Of a stretch of DNA of 64,000 bases, positions 35,917 through 45,507 are shown in pieces. Numbering within the stretch: the stretch's first letter is position 1; every line of letters begins with the position of its first letter. The DNA lies in contig NZ_FPCC01000011.1 in NCBI RefSeq assembly GCF_900116875.1, forward strand, positions 1 through 64,000, in the 5' to 3' direction. The notes below the pieces were generated by a model. The model did not search any database. It was not told where the DNA came from and saw only the letters and a list, made by a program, of their open reading frames with translations. The position numbers and the translations under genes were made by a program. The stretch is from Butyrivibrio sp. INlla21. Its GTDB lineage: Bacteria > Bacillota > Clostridia > Lachnospirales > Lachnospiraceae.

Positions 35917-37269
35917 TCATACTTGATCGAAGATTCTTTTTCTCCAGCTTCCTTTCATATATCTAAGCACACATCCTATTCCGGTTATGGCCCATGTAAG
36001 TCCGTTGGTATACCAGCAGCCCCACATTCCTATGCCGGATATGGATACCAATATCGCCGCAAAACCCAGTCTTCCTACAACTTCAAGTATTCCGTTTATA
36101 AGGGCAAACGCGGCATCTCCTACGCCGTTGAGCGTTCCTCTGAACACATATATAAGTCCTAAGAAGAAATAGAACATACTTGTTATCTTAAGTCCCTTAG
36201 CGCCAATCTTGATGGCGTTTTCATTGGGCGTAAATAATCTTATTATATTCTCTCCTTGCGTAAACATAACTATAACCATAAGAACACTGAATGCCGCAAT
36301 AAGAGCAACACTCTTTATGCATCCGCTCTTTACCCTGTTAAGCTTTTTGGCACCGGTATTCTGTCCCGTAAATGTTGATACGGCTGTTCCAAGCGATCCC
36401 AGAGGCTGCTGAACAAGCTGCTCGATCCTACCTGTTGCCGTATAAGCTGTCATAACGTCACTCTTAAAGCCGTTTACTACCGTTTGAAGTGCCACGCAAG
36501 AAAAGGCTATAAGCGCGTTCTGAAGTGCAAGCGGAACTCCGAGCCTTATAGCGTTGTCTATGATATCGGTATCAACCTCGCGATGTCTTTTTTCTATCTG
36601 AAGATATGGATTGATCCTGATTCCCACAACTATCGATCCGATCATGGCGATTGTCTGAGAGATGACCGTTGCAAGCGCAGCTCCCAAGACGCCCATTCCG
36701 AGCCATTTAACGGTTATAAGATCAAGGACAATGTTTATAAGACAGGCAACCACCAGGAAGATAAGAGGAGTTCTTGAATCTCCGAGCGCTCTTAATATAG
36801 AAGAGATCATATTATAACCTGCAACAAGGATTGTTGCTCCGCAGACAACTCTCATATATGTAAGGGCATCTGCCATACACTCATCCGGTATCTTCATTAT
36901 ATTAAGTATAGGCTTTGCGAGGGTCACACTGATGATACTCATGAGCAGACCTGCTACAAGCGTAATATAGATTGAGTTACCGACTATCTTCTTAACGTAA
37001 TCATCCTTTCCCGCGCCAAAATGCTGCGAGATCATGATGCCGACTCCGGCTCCCATTCCCATACAAAGTGAGAAAAAGAGAAAGTTGACACTTCCGACCG
37101 CACCAATAGCCGGCATTCCGTATTTACCGCCGTAATGTCCCACGATAATGGTATCCGCCATGTTGTAAAACTGTTGGAAGAGATTTCCAAAGAGCATTGG
37201 GATAGTGAACTTAATAAGAAGCAGAAGTTCATTGCCTTCTGTCATGTCGGTGACATATCTTTTATTCAT
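35917..37269 (-). CDS. MATE family efflux transporter
   Basis: 450 residues with twelve membrane helices in two MatE halves. The N-half has PMLFGNLFQQFYNMADTIIVG and ISQHFGAGKD; the C-half has QPLGSLGTAVSTFTGQN and GVGDAAFALINGILEVVGR. This is a cation-driven exporter of drugs or metabolites of the NorM/DinF type. The ATG at 37269 (GAGG just upstream) is preferred over one four codons earlier. It is a single gene; the substrate is unknown. Confidence 0.9.
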   Translation of the reverse strand: MNKRYVTDMTEGNELLLLIKFTIPMLFGNLFQQFYNMADTIIVGHYGGKYGMPAIGAVGSVNFLFFSLCMGMGAGVGIMISQHFGAGKDDYVKKIVGNSIYITLVAGLLMSIISVTLAKPILNIMKIPDECMADALTYMRVVCGATILVAGYNMISSILRALGDSRTPLIFLVVACLINIVLDLITVKWLGMGVLGAALATVISQTIAMIGSIVVGIRINPYLQIEKRHREVDTDIIDNAIRLGVPLALQNALIAFSCVALQTVVNGFKSDVMTAYTATGRIEQLVQQPLGSLGTAVSTFTGQNTGAKKLNRVKSGCIKSVALIAAFSVLMVIVMFTQGENIIRLFTPNENAIKIGAKGLKITSMFYFFLGLIYVFRGTLNGVGDAAFALINGILEVVGRLGFAAILVSISGIGMWGCWYTNGLTWAITGIGCVLRYMKGSWRKRIFDQV

Positions 37270-37409
37270 AATACGCCTCATATGATAATCTGGGTAAAAG
37301 CTGTATTTTTAAGGCTTTCACATATCTTCACTCTATCATTGTTTTGTGCAAAATAAAATAGTTTAAATTATTATTTTTATCTAAAATCATGAAGCGTATG
37401 ACATAAAAA

Positions 37410-37439
37410 AAGAACGACCCGAAAAATCGAGTCGTTCTT
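37410..37439 (-). terminator. Intrinsic terminator of pflB
   Basis: AAGAACGAC pairs with GTCGTTCTT, with T-rich flanks, 43 bases below the pflB stop. The 213 bases up to the MATE start otherwise hold only AT-rich promoter sequence. Confidence 0.85.
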
Positions 37440-37482
37440 CTTATTATAAAACAACGTATTGCAATGTAACTTGTTTATGTTA

Positions 37483-39747
37483 TCAAAGTGCCTCGTGGCA
37501 TGTACGAGCGATAACGTCAAGCTGCTGCTCCTTAGTAAGGTTGATGAACTTAACAGCATATCCTGATACACGGATAGTGAAGTTAGCATACTCAGGCTTC
37601 TCAGGATGCTCCATAGCATCGATGAGCTTCTCCTTACCAAATACGTTAACGTTGAGGTGATGAGCACCCTGGTCGAAGTAACCGTCAAGAACGTTAACAA
37701 GCTTGTTTGATCTCTCCTCGTCGTCATGACCAAGAGCGTTGGGGTTCATTGTCTGTGTGTTAGAAATTCCGTCAAGAGCGTACTCGTAAGGAATCTTAGC
37801 AACAGAGTTAAGTGAAGCAAGAAGTCCGGCCTTCTCTGCACCGTATGAAGGTGATGCTCCGGGTGCGAATGAAGCGAATGCAGGTCTTCCGTCAGGTGTA
37901 GCACCTGTAGCCTTACCGTAAACAACGTTAGATGTGATAGTAAGGATAGATGTTGTAGGCTCAGAATCACGATATGTGTGGTGCTTCTCGATCTTCTTCA
38001 TGAATGTCTTAAGGAGCCATACAGCGATCTCGTCTGCTCTCTCATCGTCGTTACCGTATCTGGGGAAGTCACCCTCGATCTTGTAATCTACAACAAGACC
38101 TGACTCGTCACGTACAGTTGAAACCTTAGCGTACTTGATAGCTGAAAGTGAATCAACAACGTGTGAGAATCCTGCGATACCTGTAGCGAATGTACGTCTT
38201 ACGTTTGTATCGATAAGAGCCATCTCAGCTGCTTCATAGTAATATTTATCGTGCATGTACTGGATAAGGTTGAGGATGTTTACATAGAGTCCTGCAAGCC
38301 AATCCATCATGATGTCATACTTACGCATAACCTCGTCGTACTCAAGAACGTCGCCTGTGATAGGAGCCATTTCAGGTCCAATCTGCATGTGCTTACCGTC
38401 TTTTGTAAGGAACTTCTCATCCTTACCGCCGTTGATAGCGTAAAGAAGGCACTTAGCAAGGTTAGCTCTTGCTCCGAAGAACTGCATCTCTTTACCTGTC
38501 TGTGTAGCTGATACGCAGCAGCAGATGCTGTAATCATCGCCCCAGATAGGACGCATAACATCGTCGTTCTCGTACTGGATAGAAGATGTTGTAACAGAAA
38601 TCTTAGCAGCATACTTCTTGAATGTAGCGGGAAGCTTAGATGTGTAAAGTACTGTAAGGTTAGGCTCGGGTGAAGGTCCCATGTTCTCAAGTGTGTGGAG
38701 GAAACGGAAGTCGTTCTTTGTAACCATGTGACGTCCGTCCATACCAAGTCCACCAACCTCAAGTGTTGCCCAAACGGGATCGCCTGAGAAAAGGTTGTTG
38801 TATGAAGGGATACGAGCGAACTTAACCATTCTGAACTTCATTGTCATGTGGTCGATAAGCTCCTGAGCCTCGCTCTCTGTAAGTGTTCCCTCTTTAATAT
38901 CTCTCTCGATGTAGATGTCAAGGAATGTAGATACACGTCCAACTGACATAGCAGCACCGTTCTGAGTCTTGATAGCTGCAAGGTAACCAAAGTAAAGCCA
39001 CTGAACAGCCTCTTTTGCGTTCTTAGCAGGTGCAGAAATATCATAGCCGTAAACCTTAGCCATCTCTTTCATTCCCTTAAGAGCTCTAACCTGCTCTGAG
39101 ATCTCTTCTCTCTGACGGATGATGTGATCAAGCATTGTTCCGTCACCGCAGTTGTTGTAATCTTCCATCTTCTTGTTGATGAGGTAGTCGATACCGTAAA
39201 GAGCAACTCTTCTGTAATCGCCTACGATACGTCCACGGCCGTATGTATCAGGAAGACCTGTTACGATGTGGCTGTGTCTTGCTGCTCTCATCTCAGGTGT
39301 ATATGCATCAAATACTGCCTGGTTGTGAGTCTTATGATACTCAGTAAAGATCTTGTGGAACTTCTCGTTAACCTTGTAGCCGTATGTCTCAGCAGCTTCC
39401 TCAGCCATCTTGATTCCACCGAAAGGCATGAATGCTCTCTTAAGAGGCTTGTCAGTCTGAAGACCAACTACCTTCTCGAGATCCTTCATAGACTCATCGA
39501 TGTATCCGGGGCCGTATGCTGTAAGGCTTGAAACAACCTCTGTCTCGCACTCAAGGACGCCGCCCTTTTCACGTTCCTGCTTCTGGAGCTCCTGAAGCTT
39601 GCCCCAAAGCTTATCTGTTGCTTCTGTGGGGTCTGCCAAAAAGCTCTCATCTCCATCATAAGGTGTATAATTGTTCTGGATGAAATCTCTTACGTTAACG
39701 TCATCCAGCCAGTGGGTTCCTTTAAAACCTCTCCATGCTTCGTTCAT
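37483..39747 (-). CDS. pflB: Formate C-acetyltransferase (pyruvate formate-lyase)
   Basis: 754 residues. The catalytic cysteine pair is in [18 protein letters not shown], and the glycyl-radical site near the C-terminus is [24 protein letters not shown] and [10 protein letters not shown] are typical PFL segments. The enzyme converts pyruvate and CoA to formate and acetyl-CoA in anaerobic fermentation. It needs the activase encoded next to it. It has its own promoter with an Fnr box, although pflA lies upstream on the same strand. GGAGTATTTCAAT precedes the ATG. Confidence 0.97.
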   Translation of the reverse strand: MNEAWRGFKGTHWLDDVNVRDFIQNNYTPYDGDESFLADPTEATDKLWGKLQELQKQEREKGGVLECETEVVSSLTAYGPGYIDESMKDLEKVVGLQTDKPLKRAFMPFGGIKMAEEAAETYGYKVNEKFHKIFTEYHKTHNQAVFDAYTPEMRAARHSHIVTGLPDTYGRGRIVGDYRRVALYGIDYLINKKMEDYNNCGDGTMLDHIIRQREEISEQVRALKGMKEMAKVYGYDISAPAKNAKEAVQWLYFGYLAAIKTQNGAAMSVGRVSTFLDIYIERDIKEGTLTESEAQELIDHMTMKFRMVKFARIPSYNNLFSGDPVWATLEVGGLGMDGRHMVTKNDFRFLHTLENMGPSPEPNLTVLYTSKLPATFKKYAAKISVTTSSIQYENDDVMRPIWGDDYSICCCVSATQTGKEMQFFGARANLAKCLLYAINGGKDEKFLTKDGKHMQIGPEMAPITGDVLEYDEVMRKYDIMMDWLAGLYVNILNLIQYMHDKYYYEAAEMALIDTNVRRTFATGIAGFSHVVDSLSAIKYAKVSTVRDESGLVVDYKIEGDFPRYGNDDERADEIAVWLLKTFMKKIEKHHTYRDSEPTTSILTITSNVVYGKATGATPDGRPAFASFAPGASPSYGAEKAGLLASLNSVAKIPYEYALDGISNTQTMNPNALGHDDEERSNKLVNVLDGYFDQGAHHLNVNVFGKEKLIDAMEHPEKPEYANFTIRVSGYAVKFINLTKEQQLDVIARTCHEAL

Positions 39748-39806
39748 ATTGAAATACTCCTTCTAAAACAGTATTGTTAAATTATTGTCACTGGTATTGA
39801 CCGAGA

Positions 39807-39851
39807 ATTATATTACCATTTAGCATTTGGCCAAACATTGATTAGAATCAA
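39807..39851 (-). promoter_or_regulatory. pflB promoter with a perfect Fnr-type box
   Basis: TTGATTAGAATCAA (39838-39851) matches the Fnr consensus TTGAT-N4-ATCAA exactly. A minus-strand TATAAT (39812-39807) and a weak -35 TTGGCC (39834-39829, 16-bp spacer) follow; a second palindrome, TTTGGCCAAA (39826-39835), overlaps the -35. The box centre is about 44 bases before the predicted start, close to the class II activator position. The adjacent Crp/Fnr-family gene is the obvious candidate regulator. Confidence 0.75.
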
Positions 39852-39872
39852 GTTTTAAAAAATATTGTTAAA

Positions 39873-39902
39873 AAAAAGACAGCGCTTTTTTGCTGTCTTT
39901 TT
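39873..39902 (-). terminator. Intrinsic terminator of pflA
   Basis: AAAAAGACAGC pairs with GCTGTCTTTTT around an 8-base loop, 12 bases below the pflA stop. It separates pflA from the pflB promoter. Confidence 0.88.
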
Positions 39903-39913
39903 CGATATATCGA

Positions 39914-40645
39914 TCACTTTAACCCGCGTAAAATCTGGGTTGCGTTCTCTACACGCTCTTTAGACGGCGATTTTACGCCTTCTAACTGGTACGGTATTCC
40001 GAGAGCCTCGAATTTATGCTGTCCCAGAGAATGGTAGGGAAGAACTTCTATCTTTTTAACGTTAGAAAGATTCTCAATAAATGCTCTGGTCTTTATGAGG
40101 TATTCGTCAATGTCCGTGATATCGGGAACAAGTACGTGTCTTATCCAGATAGGCTGTCCGATCTCCGATAAATACTGCATTCCGTCGAGAATATTCTCAT
40201 TGGGAAGTCCCGTGAGCTTCTTGTGTTCCTCATTATCTATGTGCTTGATATCAACGAGCATAAGATCCGTTACTTCCACAAGCTTATTAAACTTGGAAAA
40301 GAAAGGTTCTTCTCTTGTAAAAGGCTGTAGTGCCGTATCTATGCAGGTATTTATTCCGCGCTCTTTGGCCTTGGTAAAAAGCTCGATAAGGAAATCAATC
40401 TGAAGGAGAGGCTCGCCTCCGCTTACCGTGATTCCGCCTTCCTCGCCCCAGTAGCTGCGATATCTCTCGGCAAAATCAAGCAGCTCGTCGGGTGTTCTCA
40501 TATCCTCCGACTTGGGATCCCATGTATCTGCGTTGTGACAATACTTACATCTGAGATTACATCCCTTTAAAAAAACTATAAATCTGATTCCGGGTCCGTC
40601 AACGGAACCGAAGGTCTCTATCGAATGAATTGCACCTTTAATCAT
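39914..40645 (-). CDS. pflA: Pyruvate formate-lyase activating enzyme
   Basis: 243 residues from the ATG at 40645 (TAGGAG upstream); a longer frame of 24 extra codons overlaps the Fnr gene. The radical SAM cluster is CNLRCKYC, and the PFL-AE-specific ETFGSVDGPGIRFIVFLKGC precedes it. GGITVSGGEPLLQ is the SAM-binding GGE motif. The enzyme installs the glycyl radical on PflB. It follows the Crp/Fnr gene by 13 bases, so the two are co-transcribed; the usual pflB-pflA order is reversed here. Confidence 0.95.
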   Translation of the reverse strand: MIKGAIHSIETFGSVDGPGIRFIVFLKGCNLRCKYCHNADTWDPKSEDMRTPDELLDFAERYRSYWGEEGGITVSGGEPLLQIDFLIELFTKAKERGINTCIDTALQPFTREEPFFSKFNKLVEVTDLMLVDIKHIDNEEHKKLTGLPNENILDGMQYLSEIGQPIWIRHVLVPDITDIDEYLIKTRAFIENLSNVKKIEVLPYHSLGQHKFEALGIPYQLEGVKSPSKERVENATQILRGLK

Positions 40646-40658
40646 AAACACTCCTAAA

Positions 40659-41423
40659 TTACTGGTAAATATATATATCCCTAAGGGCGTCTCTGTCAAG
40701 GACCTTGATCCTTGCATGACCGAGCCTTTGTATCAGGCCCTCTTTTTCCATTTCGCGCAGCTTCCTGCTGACGGTCTCTGTCCTTAGGTTGACGCTCGCA
40801 GCTATATCATCGAGCTTTAAAACTATATCATCTTCTACGCTTCTGTCAACTCTGTACATCAAAAAGCCGGCCAGTCTTGCCATGGGATCTTTGGTTGAAA
40901 GCAGCATGTTACGCTCATTGGCGTCATGAAGCTTTTTACTCAAAAGAATAATAATATTCATGGCAGCTGTCGGATTGTCGACTACCTTGATGAAATCGTC
41001 TCTGTGAATCGTGCAGATGGATGCATTGGTAAGACATACCGCTGAATACGGATAAATACTGCCATCCAGGAACATTCCTTCCCAGATGATATCGTGATCG
41101 GCGAGAATAGTGATGATCTGTTCTCTTCCAAGGGAATCATATCTGCAAAGCTTAACTCTTCCCTTCCTGATTATACATATGGAGTCAACAGGCTCACCTT
41201 CTCGGAAAAGATAACTGTTCTTTTTGAGCGTTTCATGAACGGAATGCTCCATAAGGCTGACCTGAGCATTGACGGGAAGTCCTTCCATGATGGGCACACT
41301 CTCTGTGCAAAGTCCTCCGCAATCCTCACATATCTTAAGGCCTTCGATGCCTTTTTTCAGCTCTTCTTTATTCTTTGGAGCCTGATATATTCCTTTGTTT
41401 TTCTGATCTTTCTTTTCACTCAT
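40659..41423 (-). CDS. Crp/Fnr family transcriptional regulator with an N-terminal cysteine cluster
   Basis: 254 residues. An N-terminal extension of about 30 residues leads to cysteines in KICEDCGGLCTESVP (about 31-45). The cyclic-nucleotide-binding-like beta-roll (about 55-170: SYLFREGEPVDSICIIRKGRVKL) and a C-terminal helix-turn-helix (about 200-245: DDIAASVNLRTETVSRKLREMEKEGL) follow. The Cys-X2-Cys-X3-Cys arrangement is compatible with an Fe-S oxygen sensor of the Fnr type, but a fourth ligand is not evident. Location next to pflA and a perfect Fnr box before pflB suggest that it switches on fermentation when oxygen is absent. Confidence 0.88.
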   Translation of the reverse strand: MSEKKDQKNKGIYQAPKNKEELKKGIEGLKICEDCGGLCTESVPIMEGLPVNAQVSLMEHSVHETLKKNSYLFREGEPVDSICIIRKGRVKLCRYDSLGREQIITILADHDIIWEGMFLDGSIYPYSAVCLTNASICTIHRDDFIKVVDNPTAAMNIIILLSKKLHDANERNMLLSTKDPMARLAGFLMYRVDRSVEDDIVLKLDDIAASVNLRTETVSRKLREMEKEGLIQRLGHARIKVLDRDALRDIYIYQ

Positions 41424-41485
41424 ATAAATACCGAAAATGCAAATAATAAAACCTTAGTATCTTGCGCATCAACGGCGACCGCAAT

Positions 41486-42046
41486 TTACTTGTGTGACCA
41501 TGCGTAGCAATAAGCCTGTGTCCTTGCGGCAAAAGGCTCTTTTTTCAATAACTCTCTTACTTCTTCTTTGGTATACCATCCGGGCTGAATCTCTTCAAGA
41601 GTCGAGCTGCTCTTGGCAAAGGTGCCGGAAGCTCTTCCGACGCAGCATACATTCTTCTCGTTGGAAAAACCGACGGCGCTGTAACTCTCGCCGATCCAGT
41701 CATCTATGGCGATGATATCAAGCCCCGTCTCTTCCTTGAGTTCTCTTCTGGCGCTTTCTTCAGGAACTTCGCCGGGATCGATAAGTCCCGCGGGGAAGTT
41801 ATAAACCCAGGCACCTGCTGCCATTCTGAACTCTTTATTTATAAGTATTTTTTCGCCGGTCTCATCGTGCATGATGAGCACTACCGCATCAACTTTTTTG
41901 TTGCGAATGTCATCAAAGCCCTTAAGATCGGGATTTCTGCTGATTATCTCGTATGTCTTGTCTTTGTTGTCTACTGTCTTGTAATGCAGATTGTAGCGGG
42001 TAATAAACTCGCCCTGCTCTCTTTTTTCAAGATACTGAAAATCCAT
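41486..42046 (-). CDS. Nudix hydrolase, ADP-ribose pyrophosphatase-like
   Basis: 186 residues. The Nudix box is GLIDPGEVPEESARRELKEETGLD, complete with the catalytic RExxEE. The preceding WVYNFPAG and the overall length fit the ADP-sugar pyrophosphatase branch, which hydrolyses ADP-ribose or related sugar nucleotides in a Mg2+-dependent way. The ribosome binding site is weak. It lies upstream of the Crp/Fnr gene on the same strand. Confidence 0.85.
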   Translation of the reverse strand: MDFQYLEKREQGEFITRYNLHYKTVDNKDKTYEIISRNPDLKGFDDIRNKKVDAVVLIMHDETGEKILINKEFRMAAGAWVYNFPAGLIDPGEVPEESARRELKEETGLDIIAIDDWIGESYSAVGFSNEKNVCCVGRASGTFAKSSSTLEEIQPGWYTKEEVRELLKKEPFAARTQAYCYAWSHK

Positions 42047-42097
42047 AGTTATTACCTGATTCTTGTAAATGCACGGTGTGTGCGTTTCTGTTTATGC

Positions 42098-43891
42098 TTA
42101 GAACTTTACTGAAGGAAGTTCGTACTTGCGCTCATAGAAATCAACTGCCTGCTCGAAGCCTTCTCTCTTTTCGGCCTTAAGTGCTTCAAGATAACCGTGA
42201 GCATCGTATGCATCCTCATTAACTTCAATGATTCCGACAGCTATGTTACTGCAGTGATCGGCGATACGCTCATAATCGGTTCCGATGTCGCTAAGATCAA
42301 AGCCCTGCTCGATCGTACATTTTCCTTTGCGAAGTCGTCTTACGTGACGACGCTTAACTTCTTTATGAATACCGTCAATAGCTTCTTCCAAAGGTTCGAT
42401 AGTCTTGGCAACTTCGGGATCCTGAGTCTTAAGCGCATTGATCGACATATCCACGATCTCTTTTACCGCAGAAGAAAAGATATCCATCTCGCTCTGCGCC
42501 TTGGGTGTAAAGCTTCTCTTGTTCTCGCTCATTCCACGAGCCTTCTGCATGATGTTGAGCGCGTGGTCACTTATTCTCTCATAGTCTGTGATACAGTGCA
42601 GAAGCACTGAAAGTGTATGGCTGTCCTCGGGTGAAAGATGATGGTTGTTTATCTTCATAAGATAAGTTCCGAGCTGGTCTTCGTACTGATCGACCTTTCT
42701 CTCAAGATAATCAACCTCTTCCGCTACATCTTCCTTGAAATCGGTAATAAGGTCTACAGCCTTGTACAAGGAATCTTTTGCCATGTTAGCCATATCAATG
42801 GCTGCCTGTCTTGCCTGTTCAAGAGCAAAGGGCGGGTTTGAAAGGAAGCGGGGATCGAGTGTGCGGATTCCCTGCTGTTCCTCCTGCTCCTTCTTCTCTT
42901 TTTCATCTATAGGAATTGTCTTAAGCGCAAGGTTTACAAGTAATCCCGCAAAAGGAAGCATGAGCGGCGTTGCGACTAAGTTAATAAGCGTATGAATTCC
43001 GGCGATTCCTGCCATTCCGATCCTGTTGCCCATAAAAGAAAAATGAACAATGCTGTTTACTATATAGAAGATGATCATGAATGAAAGAGCCTTGATAAGG
43101 TTGAAGTAAAGGTGCATGAGAGCTGTTCTCTTACCGTTCTTATTGGCACCGAATGATGAAAGAATGGCTGTAATACATGTACCTACTTCGGCTCCCACTA
43201 CGACGGGAATTGCTACACTGTATAATACGGGAACATCCCTCGCGATCGCCTGAAGCACACCGATAGTACCGGCCGAGCTCTGGATAACCATTGTGAAAAT
43301 GATTCCGACCATGAATCCGATAATGGGATTGCTGAATGTTGTAAGAAGCTGCTTGAACTCCTCATTGGTCTTAAGCGGAGCCATGGCATCCGACATGCTG
43401 CTCATTCCAAACATAAGAACAGAAAATCCGAGAAGAACTGTTCCGATGTTTTTCTTCTTGTCGTTCTTGGAGAACATATATAGAGCTATACCTATCATTG
43501 CAAGGAAAGGTGTAAATGACTTGGGTTTAAGTAAGCTTACAAAGAAATTCTCACTGCTGATACCGTTAAGTGAAAGAAGCCAAGCTGTAAATGTTGTACC
43601 AAGGTTGGCACCAAGGATAACATTGACTGCCTGCTTAAGAGTCATAATTCCCGAGTTAACGAGACCGACTACCATTACGGTAGATGCGGATGATGATTGA
43701 ACCAGTGCGGTAACACCGACACCGAATAAATACGCGATTATAGGATGCTTGGTTACTTTAGCAAGTACACTTTCAAGCCTTCCTCCGGCGGCCTTGGTAA
43801 GACCTCCGCTCATAACATTCATTCCGTAAAGGAACATCGCAAGACCACCTATCAGTCCTGCTATCAAAGTAAATAATTCTTTTGGGTCCAT
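42098..43891 (-). CDS. Na/Pi cotransporter family protein with C-terminal PhoU domain
   Basis: 597 residues from the ATG at 43891 (AGGAGG upstream, twelve codons after a longer frame start). The membrane part (about 1-310) contains two NptA-type repeats with the QSSSAS (TALVQSSSASTVMVVG) and QSSAGT (VIQSSAGTIGVLQ) signatures and GANLGTTFTAWL. The C-terminal about 250 residues are PhoU-like helical bundles (SHTLSVLLHCITDYERISDHA; DIGTDYERIADHCSN). It probably imports phosphate with Na+, which suits the sodium-coupled energetics suggested by atpE. It is a single gene. Confidence 0.92.
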   Translation of the reverse strand: MDPKELFTLIAGLIGGLAMFLYGMNVMSGGLTKAAGGRLESVLAKVTKHPIIAYLFGVGVTALVQSSSASTVMVVGLVNSGIMTLKQAVNVILGANLGTTFTAWLLSLNGISSENFFVSLLKPKSFTPFLAMIGIALYMFSKNDKKKNIGTVLLGFSVLMFGMSSMSDAMAPLKTNEEFKQLLTTFSNPIIGFMVGIIFTMVIQSSAGTIGVLQAIARDVPVLYSVAIPVVVGAEVGTCITAILSSFGANKNGKRTALMHLYFNLIKALSFMIIFYIVNSIVHFSFMGNRIGMAGIAGIHTLINLVATPLMLPFAGLLVNLALKTIPIDEKEKKEQEEQQGIRTLDPRFLSNPPFALEQARQAAIDMANMAKDSLYKAVDLITDFKEDVAEEVDYLERKVDQYEDQLGTYLMKINNHHLSPEDSHTLSVLLHCITDYERISDHALNIMQKARGMSENKRSFTPKAQSEMDIFSSAVKEIVDMSINALKTQDPEVAKTIEPLEEAIDGIHKEVKRRHVRRLRKGKCTIEQGFDLSDIGTDYERIADHCSNIAVGIIEVNEDAYDAHGYLEALKAEKREGFEQAVDFYERKYELPSVKF

Positions 43892-44007
43892 TTCTCCTCC
43901 ATAGGCACTCATCATTAAGAGCTTCACTCTCCGTACCTATCAAACTATAATCCTTCTGTTACACATATATATTAAAGGATGTAGAGGAAAAAAGCCACCT
44001 TAAATTA

Positions 44008-44053
44008 AAGGATGCCGAAAAACACTGCGTTCTTGGCTTGTTCTCCGGCATCT
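44008..44053 (-). terminator. Probable terminator of the GNAT gene
   Basis: GGATGCCG and CGGCATC form a stem with a long loop just below the stop at 44058. The minus strand continues with TTTAATTT. Confidence 0.45.
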
Positions 44054-44057
44054 GATA

Positions 44058-45011
44058 TTATAGCTGTTTCATCAATCTTACATACTTGCCTCTTGCGGCA
44101 TTTGGTTGCTTGGCACCTCCCGTTTTTACGGTGTTATACTCTTCGCCGTAGATATTCTCTTCAACTTCTACGGTATCAAGCTCCGTAAATCCAAGCTTTT
44201 TGCATAGGTTAATCGATACGGTGTTTTCTTCTTTTACAAGTGTCTGGACTTTTTCAAAAAGAAGAATCTCCTTTCCGTATTGCAAGATCGCATCGCAGGC
44301 TTCGTAGGCATAGCCTTGTCCCTGATAGTCTTTTCCTATAAGAAAGCCAAGCTCGATATCATCAAAGCCGTTTCTTACGGAATATCCCGCTCTTCCTATG
44401 ACGGTGTTGTCATCTCTTTTTACTACTGTCCATATTCCAAAGCCCATAAGGCCGTAAACTTTCTCAATATAATCTTTCTGATAGCGCTTCTCATCTTCGG
44501 GATTTTCAAAGAGGCCTTCCATATACCTGGTCATCTCCGGATCCTTGTATAGCTCGTAGAATCTGTCGACATCGGAAAGTGTGGTCTCTCTTATAAGTAG
44601 TCTTGGTGTCTTGATAACTTCCCACGGAAGATGCGCATATCTTTGATATGCCTTTATATAAGAATCGATATCGACGTCTTGTATATCGGTAAAGACATAT
44701 TTAAGCCCGGAGAAATCGTCATTCTTGTTGAGCTTGTGAGACAATCCGACAACATAGGCTCCGGTCTCGGTAAGTAGCTTCGCAGCAAGACTCGAATCCG
44801 TGAGAAAAAGAGATTCTTCCAACGAGACGCCTTCCGTCGAGTCTTGATCTTTCTCGCCGGCTTTTCTTTCATCTCCGACACCGCCTGCAAGCTTAACCGT
44901 TACATCGAACCCGCAGCTTTTTACATACTCCGCCGCCTCATTAATATTTGCTGCGACTTCGTTGTCCGTCATATTCTTTTTATCAATATAAAACAAGATC
45001 TTCTTCAGCAC
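44058..45011 (-). CDS. GNAT family N-acetyltransferase with an extra N-terminal domain
   Basis: 317 residues starting at GTG, with GGAG seven bases upstream. Residues 1 to about 130 form a Rossmann/HAD-like unit (AKLLTETGAYVVGLSHKLN, LKYVFTDIQDVDIDSYIKAYQR) without a clear catalytic aspartate. Residues about 140-310 are a RimJ/RimL-type GNAT domain (RLLIRETTLSDVDRFYELY, the acetyl-CoA loop GKDYQGQGYAYEACDAIL, NTVSINLCKKLGF). The substrate is unknown. It lies behind the terminator of the crh-like gene, in the place where acetyltransferase yvcN stands in Bacillus. Confidence 0.8.
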   Translation of the reverse strand: MLKKILFYIDKKNMTDNEVAANINEAAEYVKSCGFDVTVKLAGGVGDERKAGEKDQDSTEGVSLEESLFLTDSSLAAKLLTETGAYVVGLSHKLNKNDDFSGLKYVFTDIQDVDIDSYIKAYQRYAHLPWEVIKTPRLLIRETTLSDVDRFYELYKDPEMTRYMEGLFENPEDEKRYQKDYIEKVYGLMGFGIWTVVKRDDNTVIGRAGYSVRNGFDDIELGFLIGKDYQGQGYAYEACDAILQYGKEILLFEKVQTLVKEENTVSINLCKKLGFTELDTVEVEENIYGEEYNTVKTGGAKQPNAARGKYVRLMKQL

Positions 45012-45030
45012 TGATGGGCTCCTAAACAGA

Positions 45031-45050
45031 AAAAGATTCCCTAAGGAATC
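45031..45050 (-). terminator. Intrinsic terminator of the uvrC-crh operon
   Basis: GATTCC-CTAA-GGAATC followed on the minus strand by TTTTTC, between the crh-like gene and the GNAT start. Confidence 0.75.
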
Positions 45051-45180
45051 CTCGCGTTCATAATTTATTTACAATTAATTAAAAGAATGGTTACCTCAAA
45101 TCATCTTTTGTACATACTCGCCTGTTAATATAATATTGTCAGATGAGTTAAGACAATACCAAATAAAACTTTTTCATAAT

Positions 45181-45208
45181 ATGCCAGGTAAGTTAGCTTA
45201 CCTGGCAT
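45181..45208. terminator. Perfect 12-bp hairpin below the crh-like gene
   Basis: ATGCCAGGTAAG and CTTACCTGGCAT pair perfectly around TTAG, 22 bases below the HPr-like stop. On the minus strand no U-run follows directly (ATTATG), so it may stabilise the 3' end or act as a binding site rather than terminate. Confidence 0.5.
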
Positions 45209-45230
45209 CCTCCCTTTTTAGGGTCTTTTT

Positions 45231-45494
45231 TTATTTCTGGCCGTTTCCAAGAAGAAAGCTTTCCATATCGGCAACAGCATTTGCTTCGTCCGTACCCTCA
45301 GCAATCACGGTAACCTCTTCACCCGAATTGAGGTTGAGTGTCATCATTCCCATGATGCTCTTAGCGTTTACTTTCTTGGACTGTGCTTCGATGTGCACTG
45401 TGCTCTCGTACTTGCTCGCAAGCTGAACAAGTTCAGCAACGGGTCTAGCCTCAAGCCCTCTGGGCAACTTGATCTCAACAGATTTTGTTAACAT
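45231..45494 (-). CDS. crh: HPr-like protein (Crh type) with Glu at position 15
   Basis: 87 residues, the exact HPr length. The catalytic PTS His15 is replaced by Glu (PRGLEARPVAEL), while the regulatory Ser46 is kept in NAKSIMGMM. Bacillus Crh has Gln at position 15. Such proteins cannot carry PEP-derived phosphate but can be phosphorylated by HPr kinase on Ser46 and serve CcpA-type catabolite repression. The position at the end of the rapZ-whiA run, with hprK upstream in the same operon, matches Crh. GAGGAGG precedes the ATG. The symbol is given by analogy. Confidence 0.82.
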   Translation of the reverse strand: MLTKSVEIKLPRGLEARPVAELVQLASKYESTVHIEAQSKKVNAKSIMGMMTLNLNSGEEVTVIAEGTDEANAVADMESFLLGNGQK

Positions 45495-45507
45495 AATAAT
45501 TTCCTCC

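Noticed and set aside
37483-39747. Long open frames on both strands across pflB and other highly expressed genes (for example 38307-38762, 39124-39531)
   Set aside because: They lie antisense or out of frame within clearly identified conserved genes, lack ribosome binding sites and encode no recognisable protein.
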